From positions 992,001 to 1,056,000 of the forward strand of contig JAXLTL010000001.1 in NCBI GenBank assembly GCA_046330075.1: a stretch of 64,000 bases of DNA. Reading direction: 5' to 3'. Both the position numbers and the translations under genes were made by a program. Source of the DNA: JAJTFW01 sp046330075 (lineage in GTDB: Bacteria > Bacteroidota > Bacteroidia > AKYH767-A > OLB10). This document shows, in pieces, positions 59,507 through 64,000 of the stretch (within the stretch, counting starts at the first letter, position 1; every line of letters begins with the position of its first letter). Below the pieces are notes generated by a model. It made no database searches. It saw only the letters and a list, made by a program, of their open reading frames with translations, and was not told where the DNA came from.

Positions 59507-59992
59507 TTATCGGGATTGAATTTCGAGTGGCGACATGCCGTTATCTTTTCGGATGGGCATCTGGTCATCGGTTTGCTCCTGAGTTCTTACAACTCCTTTA
59601 ATGGTAAGTACTTTGGTGCCGTTTTTTGCATTGGATTGAACGGTTACTGTTTTTGTAAACGGACCCGGACGCTTGGTATCATAATGCACTTTGATAATTC
59701 CTGATTGACCGCGAAGGATTGATTCTTTAGGACATTGTGGAGCTGTACAGCCACAAGAACCATTGCATTGCGAGATCAGCAAAGGATCTTTACCGGTATT
59801 TGTATACTTGAACTCACAGTTCCCATCACTGGCATAATCAATTGTGCCGAAGTCATATAACTCTTTCTCAAAAGTTATTTCCGGCGCATTTGGATCATCC
59901 GCCGGATTGGGAGGCGTTTGTTTTTGATCCTGCCCAAACGAACTGAAGGCGAGTCCGAGGAATACCAGAAAGAAAGAAGCGAAATATTTCAT
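59507..59992 (-). CDS. DUF1573 domain-containing exported protein (copy 2)
   Basis: 161 residues. Signal peptide MKYFASFFLVFLGLAFSSFGQ; DUF1573 domain with LYDFGTIDYASDGNCEFKYTNTGKDPLLISQCNGSCGCTAPQCPKESI. An extra cysteine pair (NCEF and ISQC) compared with copy 1 may form a disulphide. First gene of the pair on the minus strand; promoter not recognised. Confidence 0.9.
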   Translation of the reverse strand: MKYFASFFLVFLGLAFSSFGQDQKQTPPNPADDPNAPEITFEKELYDFGTIDYASDGNCEFKYTNTGKDPLLISQCNGSCGCTAPQCPKESILRGQSGIIKVHYDTKRPGPFTKTVTVQSNAKNGTKVLTIKGVVRTQEQTDDQMPIRKDNGMSPLEIQSR

Positions 59993-60316
59993 ACGACTAC
60001 GGGATTTTGCGTTTTTAACGGTTAGCGAGAGCCAAAGTTCTTTTTTTATTATGAATTATCGGTGAACTCCCCTCCTGCTTTTCCGTTTCAATCACGCTGC
60101 AAAACAAGCGTTTAGGGATGAATGGCAGATGAAAAAACTATATTTCAGAAATGCATCTTCATCACGGGTTCAGGTCAGAAGCTCTTTCATAGAACCCATT
60201 TTGACCTAAATCAGGGATTCATAATCAACCAGTTATGCTATCCGGTAGCCTTTGTAACAGACCTGACATAATTGAGAAGGTATCTTCATCATCGCAATCA
60301 TCTGTAGCAGCATCCC
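59993..60316. other. Intergenic region between DUF1573 pair and small T9SS gene
   Basis: 324 bases without a convincing gene. A short plus-strand frame from 60235 is not supported by composition. It contains two interleaved inverted repeats (GGGTTC 60166-60171 with GAACCC 60192-60197; AGGTCA 60172-60177 with TGACCT 60202-60207). No full -7 match was found for either flanking gene. Confidence 0.55.
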
Positions 60317-60934
60317 ATGAAAAAAATCCTCCCGTTCGTCCTCTATTTTATGCTTGGTGTATCATCGCTGCAAGCCCAAACCCTGAAAAATTCAATTTGG
60401 CTGGGTACAAAACCACCCAGTCCCAACTTATGGTTCTGGTATTCGGCTGACACGTTGTATTATTCATCCACCGGCAACGGCAACTACATAGCTCAGAGTT
60501 TATTCTCTTCTCCCAGCGGACAACTTGAAATACGTGATCTGACCGGCAGCGTTTCTTGTATGGATACCGGCTTTTACACCTTTATCATCAACGGCAATAA
60601 CTGTGTGTTTACCGCGGTGACCGATCTCTGTGTTAGCCGGAGGAATACACTGACGCAATACACCTGGACCTTTCTTGCCAATACAAGTACCGGACTCAAC
60701 AATGAATTAGCACCTTCAGGAGCCATGCCGGTCTTCCCTAACCCAACCTCCGGATTAGTGTATTTACCCATCCTTGCAGATGGCACTATGGCAGAGGTAT
60801 ATGATACAAGAGGGAGATGTATCCTAAAAACCATCGTGGAAAGCGGAAACCACGCTGTAGATCTGTCAGCACTTTCACCTGGGCTTTATCTCATCGTAAG
60901 CCAGGGAAAAACAGCGAAGGTTATCCTGTACTAA
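60317..60934 (+). CDS. Small exported protein with T9SS sorting domain
   Basis: 205 residues. Signal peptide MKKILPFVLYFMLGVSSLQAQ; a central domain of about 100 residues without recognisable family (WLGTKPPSPNLWFWYSADTLYYS). The C-terminal about 75 residues (PVFPNPTSGLVYLPI, AEVYDTRGRCILKTI, DLSALSPGLYLIVSQGKTAKVIL) form a T9SS type A sorting signal. Secreted or surface anchored; two cysteines in the core may pair. Confidence 0.8.
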   Translation: MKKILPFVLYFMLGVSSLQAQTLKNSIWLGTKPPSPNLWFWYSADTLYYSSTGNGNYIAQSLFSSPSGQLEIRDLTGSVSCMDTGFYTFIINGNNCVFTAVTDLCVSRRNTLTQYTWTFLANTSTGLNNELAPSGAMPVFPNPTSGLVYLPILADGTMAEVYDTRGRCILKTIVESGNHAVDLSALSPGLYLIVSQGKTAKVILY

Positions 60935-60994
60935 CGCCTCACACCGCTGATGTTCCGGCTTGAAAGGTGGAATCGCCATACAGCGGCTTTCATG

Positions 60995-61002
60995 TATTTT
61001 TG
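60995..61002 (+). promoter_or_regulatory. -7 element of the S4-protein gene
   Basis: TATTTTTG, 14 bases before a GTG at 61017. It lies inside a longer open frame starting at a TTG (60960), so that longer start cannot be used from this promoter. Confidence 0.5.
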
Positions 61003-61016
61003 CAAAAAGCTGTTCC

Positions 61017-61235
61017 GTGAAAAAGCAAGTCCACGAATTTGAATTAACGCAAGAGTACATCGAACTCATCAAGCTCCTGAAATTATTGGGAGTTGCAGAT
61101 ACCGGCAGCGATGCAAAACAGATGGTAGAAGATGGTGAAGTAAAACTCAACAATGTCGTTGAATACCGGAAACGTGCAAAGCTGAGAGGCGGAGATATTG
61201 TTACATTCGGATCCATCGAAATAAAAATAATTTAA
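61017..61235 (+). CDS. S4-domain RNA-binding protein (YbcJ-like)
   Basis: 72 residues from a GTG start. A single S4 fold: EYIELIKLLKLLGVADTGSDAKQMVEDGEVKLNNVVEYRKRAKLRGGDIVTF, with the GxVKLN..VE..R pattern of the family. Small stand-alone S4 proteins bind structured RNA, often rRNA or tRNA. The start is fixed by the promoter element upstream and by the family length of about 70. tex follows after 9 bases, an RNA-binding pair in one operon. Confidence 0.83.
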   Translation: MKKQVHEFELTQEYIELIKLLKLLGVADTGSDAKQMVEDGEVKLNNVVEYRKRAKLRGGDIVTFGSIEIKII

Positions 61236-61244
61236 TCTGATTCC

Positions 61245-63368
61245 ATGTCGTATATTCCGAATTGGATCGCTGCTGATCTTGGAAGTCCATTTGCCGCTGT
61301 AGTAAAAACCATTGAGCTTTTTAAAAACGGAGCTACAATCCCGTTTATTGCACGCTACCGTAAGGAAGCAACGGGAAGCCTTGACGAAGTACAGCTATCG
61401 GAGATTCGCAGGCTATGGCAACAATACGAAGAACTCGAAAAACGAAAGCAAACCGTTTTAGCTGCGATTCAGGAACAGGGTAAACTCACGGATGAATTGC
61501 AGCATGCCATCAGCAATTGCCGTACGCCTGCATCGCTCGAAGATATTTATCTTCCCTACAAACAGAAAAGGAAAACCAAGGCATCCATTGCACGTGAAAA
61601 TGGGCTGGAGTCACTTGCAAATTTCATCATGGAACAGCGGAATGGTTCGCTGAATGATATTGCAAGATCGTTTGTAAAGAACGATGTAAAAACAATCGAC
61701 GATGCGCTGGAAGGCGCCCGGCACATCCTTGCTGAAAGAATAAGTGAACATGCGGAAGCACGATCTGCGATGCGCAGTTTGTTTCAGCGGGAAAGTGTGA
61801 TTTTATCATCGGTGGTAAAATCAAAGGCCGAAGAAGCCATCAAATACAAAGATTACTTCAAGAGCCGGGAACGGCTGTTGCGTTGTCCCTCCCATCGTTT
61901 CCTGGCCATGCTGCGCGGTGCGGAAGAAGGATTTCTGCGGATATCTATTGAACCGGACGATCCCGACAAAGCAATTCAGCTGTTGGAAAAAAAATTCATA
62001 AAAGGCATTAGTCCGGCTGCTGAACAGGTTCGGATAGCCATAGCCGATAGTTATCAGCGGCTGCTCGCTCCATCCATCGAAACAGAAATATTTCATCTCT
62101 ACAAGGAAAAAGCAGACAAAGAAGCGATAAAGGTCTTTGGAGAGAACCTCTTGCAGCTGTTGTTGGCAGCGCCTTTGGGAAACAAATCGGTACTGGCCAT
62201 TGATCCGGGTTTTCGCTCCGGCTGCAAATGCGTTTGCCTCGATAAACAGGGCAACCTGCTGCACAATGAAACCATTTACCCACATCCGCCACAGTCACAA
62301 AGCAAACAGGCAGCTGCCAAAATCCATCAGCTCTGCGAAGTCTATAAAATAGAAGCCATCGCTATCGGCAACGGAACGGCAGGACGCGAAACCGAATCAT
62401 TTATTCAGAGCCTCCGGTTCAACAGTGATATTCAGGTGTATGTTGTCAGTGAACAAGGTGCATCGGTGTACTCTGCTTCATCGGTCGCCCGCGAAGAATT
62501 TCCGGAATATGATGTTACTGTACGGGGAGCAGTTTCGATCGGCCGGAGACTGATGGATCCCCTGGCAGAGCTGGTGAAGATAGATCCCAAATCCATCGGT
62601 GTTGGACAATACCAGCATGATGTTGACCAGGCATTACTCAAATCCGGACTCGACGAAATTGTTGAACGTGCCGTAAATTCAGTCGGCGTGAATCTCAACA
62701 CTGCCAGCAAACATTTGCTAACTTATGTATCCGGTATTGGTCCGAATCTCGCACAAAACATCGTCGCCTACCGAAAAGAAAACGGCGCTTTCCGTTCCCG
62801 TAAACAGCTTAAACAGGTAGCACGACTCGGCGAAAAAGCCTTTGAACAATGCGCCGGCTTCTTACGGATACACGAAAGCGAACATCCCCTCGACAATACC
62901 TCGGTACACCCTGAACGTTATGAGCTGGTAGAGCAGATGGCAAAAGATGCCGGTGTCACGCTCACTGAATTCATTCGCGACGGACAAAAAAGAAAAGAGG
63001 TCGATCTGAAAAAATATACAGACGCCGAAACCGGACTTCCAACGCTGAATGACATCATGGAGGCATTGGCAAAGCCGGGCCTTGATCCACGAAGCAAGAT
63101 CAAGGTCTTTGAATTTGCGAAAGGCATCACCAAGCCGGAGCACCTCGAACCGGGCATGCGCATTCCGGGTATTGTCACCAACATCACCCGCTTTGGCGCA
63201 TTTGTAGATATCGGCGTAAAGCAAGACGGACTCATCCACCTCAGCAACCTGGCCGACCGGTTCATCACCGATCCTGCAGAAGTTGTGAAACTGAATCAGC
63301 ATGTCATGGTAAAGGTACTGGATGTAGATCTGGCTCGGAAAAGGATCGGGTTAAGTTTGAAGGAGTGA
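61245..63368 (+). CDS. Tex-family RNA-binding transcription accessory protein
   Basis: 707 residues. Tex N-domain (FKNGATIPFIARYRKEATGSLDEVQL), YqgF-like nuclease fold (VLAIDPGFRSGCKCVCLDKQG, IAIGNGTAGRETESFI), helix-hairpin-helix (LLTYVSGIGPNLAQNIVAYRKENGAF) and a C-terminal S1 domain (GIVTNITRFGAFVDIGVKQDGLIHLS). All four domains are intact and close to the usual about 720-780. Relatives affect transcription, toxin expression or RNA quality control. The last core gene before the right-hand island edge. Confidence 0.95.
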   Translation: MSYIPNWIAADLGSPFAAVVKTIELFKNGATIPFIARYRKEATGSLDEVQLSEIRRLWQQYEELEKRKQTVLAAIQEQGKLTDELQHAISNCRTPASLEDIYLPYKQKRKTKASIARENGLESLANFIMEQRNGSLNDIARSFVKNDVKTIDDALEGARHILAERISEHAEARSAMRSLFQRESVILSSVVKSKAEEAIKYKDYFKSRERLLRCPSHRFLAMLRGAEEGFLRISIEPDDPDKAIQLLEKKFIKGISPAAEQVRIAIADSYQRLLAPSIETEIFHLYKEKADKEAIKVFGENLLQLLLAAPLGNKSVLAIDPGFRSGCKCVCLDKQGNLLHNETIYPHPPQSQSKQAAAKIHQLCEVYKIEAIAIGNGTAGRETESFIQSLRFNSDIQVYVVSEQGASVYSASSVAREEFPEYDVTVRGAVSIGRRLMDPLAELVKIDPKSIGVGQYQHDVDQALLKSGLDEIVERAVNSVGVNLNTASKHLLTYVSGIGPNLAQNIVAYRKENGAFRSRKQLKQVARLGEKAFEQCAGFLRIHESEHPLDNTSVHPERYELVEQMAKDAGVTLTEFIRDGQKRKEVDLKKYTDAETGLPTLNDIMEALAKPGLDPRSKIKVFEFAKGITKPEHLEPGMRIPGIVTNITRFGAFVDIGVKQDGLIHLSNLADRFITDPAEVVKLNQHVMVKVLDVDLARKRIGLSLKE

Positions 63369-63439
63369 GTTTGCAAAAGAATCAAGCCGTTGGCTGAAAA
63401 GGATGTAAAAGTAATACATAATAAAACATATTTAAATGT

Positions 63440-63467
63440 AAAGAGGTTGCCTCTTGGCAACCTCTTT
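63440..63467. terminator. Perfect hairpin between tex and the tRNA fragment
   Basis: AAAGAGGTTGCC (63440-63451), loop TCTT, GGCAACCTCTTT (63456-63467): 12 bp, perfect. On the minus strand it follows the tRNA 3'-end fragment, as a tRNA terminator would; on the plus strand it could end tex. Confidence 0.75.
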
Positions 63468-63468
63468 A

Positions 63469-63487
63469 GCGGTCCGGACGGGACTAG
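63469..63487 (-). other. tRNA 3'-end fragment, candidate attachment site
   Basis: On the minus strand AGTCCCGTCCGGACCGC matches a tRNA 3' half: end of the T loop, the 3' T-stem strand CCCGT, the 3' acceptor strand CCGGACC and discriminator G. From memory this is the 3' end of Bacteroidota tRNA-Asp(GTC). The rest of the tRNA is absent: the adjoining bases form no T-loop TTCGA, anticodon arm or 5' acceptor GGTCCGG. A displaced tRNA end followed by its terminator is the classic scar at one side of an element integrated in a tRNA gene. Confidence 0.6.
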
Positions 63488-63763
63488 TATCTACTTATTA
63501 TACAGTGTATTACAATAAATTACGGCTAACGGGTTTTGGGTTCAGGCTAATTTTTTTGGGAATTCGGGTTATTCTGGCTAGGAAGCATTAATCCTTCAAC
63601 AATCAGAATATTCTCGAGACCGCCTAATTATAATAGTATTGATTCCTACTTTGAGTTTTGAGTTATTGGACTCCTCCTATCGTTTTTCCATCTTACGCCT
63701 TAAGTCGTTTAAATATCTTGAAAAACGAAATTCCGAGGCAAAAACGACATAAGTACAAGACAG
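63488..63763. other. AT-rich non-coding stretch inside the putative island edge
   Basis: Part of a 395-base region without a gene after tex (63369-63763). No coding frame of note in this part. A 9-base inverted repeat TCGTTTTTC (63680-63688) / GAAAAACGA (63720-63728) lies downstream of the DUF6527-like gene on the minus strand. Base composition is clearly more AT-rich than tex. Confidence 0.55.
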
Positions 63764-64000
63764 TTAGACATAGGATTTCAAATAAAACTCACGCACCATA
63801 ATGATGCGATTTTTGCGAACAATAAAGTGACTACGACATCCCTTTTCACGCCATATGGAAGGATAAACAGTAATTCTTTGCTTCCTAACATAAAACGCCC
63901 AACAAGGGTTTGCACGTCTCAAAAGATTAAGTTGGATTGTTTGACCGCATCCGCAAGGACATTTCATAATCAAACACCAGTGGAATTTTTTTTCACCAAT
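63764..64000 (-). CDS. DUF6527-like protein, C-terminal part (5' end outside window)
   Basis: Open from the window edge to the TAA at 63764: 78 residues visible. An ATG at 63967 exists, but 11 more in-frame codons (IGEKKFHWCLI) run to the edge without a stop and look like part of the family pattern, so the true start probably lies beyond 64000. Conserved features: CPCGCGQTIQLNLL, PCWAFYV, ITVYPSIWREKGCRSHFIVRKNRII. The five cysteines and one histidine could bind zinc (inference). From memory, DUF6527 genes often sit beside ThiF/E1-like, E2-like and multi-ubiquitin genes; partners would lie beyond the window. Codon use is AT-rich, unlike tex. Confidence 0.68.
   Translation of the reverse strand: MGEKKFHWCLIMKCPCGCGQTIQLNLLRRANPCWAFYVRKQRITVYPSIWREKGCRSHFIVRKNRIIMVREFYLKSYV

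Noticed and set aside
60235..60450. A short plus-strand frame overlapping the small T9SS gene.
   Set aside because: No promoter, no recognisable family and it overlaps the real gene in another frame.
1..64000. CRISPR arrays, rRNA operons, complete tRNAs and insertion sequences.
   Set aside because: I saw no regular spaced repeats, no rRNA sequence, no full cloverleaf and no transposase in the window.

Overview
The window is chromosomal DNA of a Bacteroidota bacterium. The evidence is the gliding-motility genes gldF and gldG next to dnaN, two proteins with type IX secretion (T9SS) sorting tails, small Bacteroidota-specific families (DUF4295, DUF4834), an OstA-like protein, and Bacteroidota-type promoters (-33 TTG, -7 TAnnTTTG) instead of -35/-10 boxes. 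The protein set fits a gliding, T9SS-bearing, polysaccharide-exporting bacterium; I cannot place it below phylum level with confidence. Start sites lack obvious Shine-Dalgarno sequences, as is usual in the phylum.

Layout. 1-18.6 kb (nearly all minus strand) is housekeeping: bshC (cut by the window edge), rimO, ftsY, DUF4295/rpmG, an Xaa-Pro aminopeptidase, rpmB, cinA, a DUF4197 protein, an OstA-like protein, purA, a STAS protein, the ppGpp synthetase/hydrolase with a Fur-family regulator, and the operon gldF-gldG-DUF4340. dnaN follows that operon but has its own promoter. 18.6-28.1 kb (plus strand) is an exopolysaccharide locus: AsnB-like amidotransferase, a tandem-duplicated glycosyltransferase, Wza-like export lipoprotein, Wzc-like kinase, RfbC and a WecA/MraY-type sugar-phosphate transferase. 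28.1-35.4 kb returns to metabolism and housekeeping: trmD, GNAT, CoA transferase, ctlX, aroQ, xerD, a flavin reductase, an inward-rectifier K+ channel and a TPR protein. 35.4-50.4 kb is a second surface-polysaccharide block: flippase, two more AsnB paralogues, two methyltransferases, two glycosyltransferases, a YfhO-like membrane protein and a large T9SS protein. Much of it (about 36.8-44.8 kb) looks visibly more AT-rich. 50.5-63.4 kb is housekeeping again: DUF4834, carB, an alpha/beta hydrolase, rpmH, rsmG, a sigma factor, a GT2, an aminotransferase, two DUF1573 proteins, a small T9SS protein, an S4 protein and tex.

The right edge is the most suggestive part. After tex there is a perfect hairpin, then about 17 bases matching the 3' end of a tRNA (probably tRNA-Asp) with no tRNA body. 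Beyond it lies AT-rich DNA with the C-terminal part of a DUF6527-like protein that runs off the window. This looks like the attachment-site edge of an integrated element whose cargo starts with a gene of a family often found beside ubiquitin-like conjugation genes.

A second theme is promoter architecture. In at least ten genes the -7 element ends only 4-6 bases before the start codon, which predicts leaderless mRNAs. The aroQ/xerD pair does this symmetrically inside one perfect inverted repeat.
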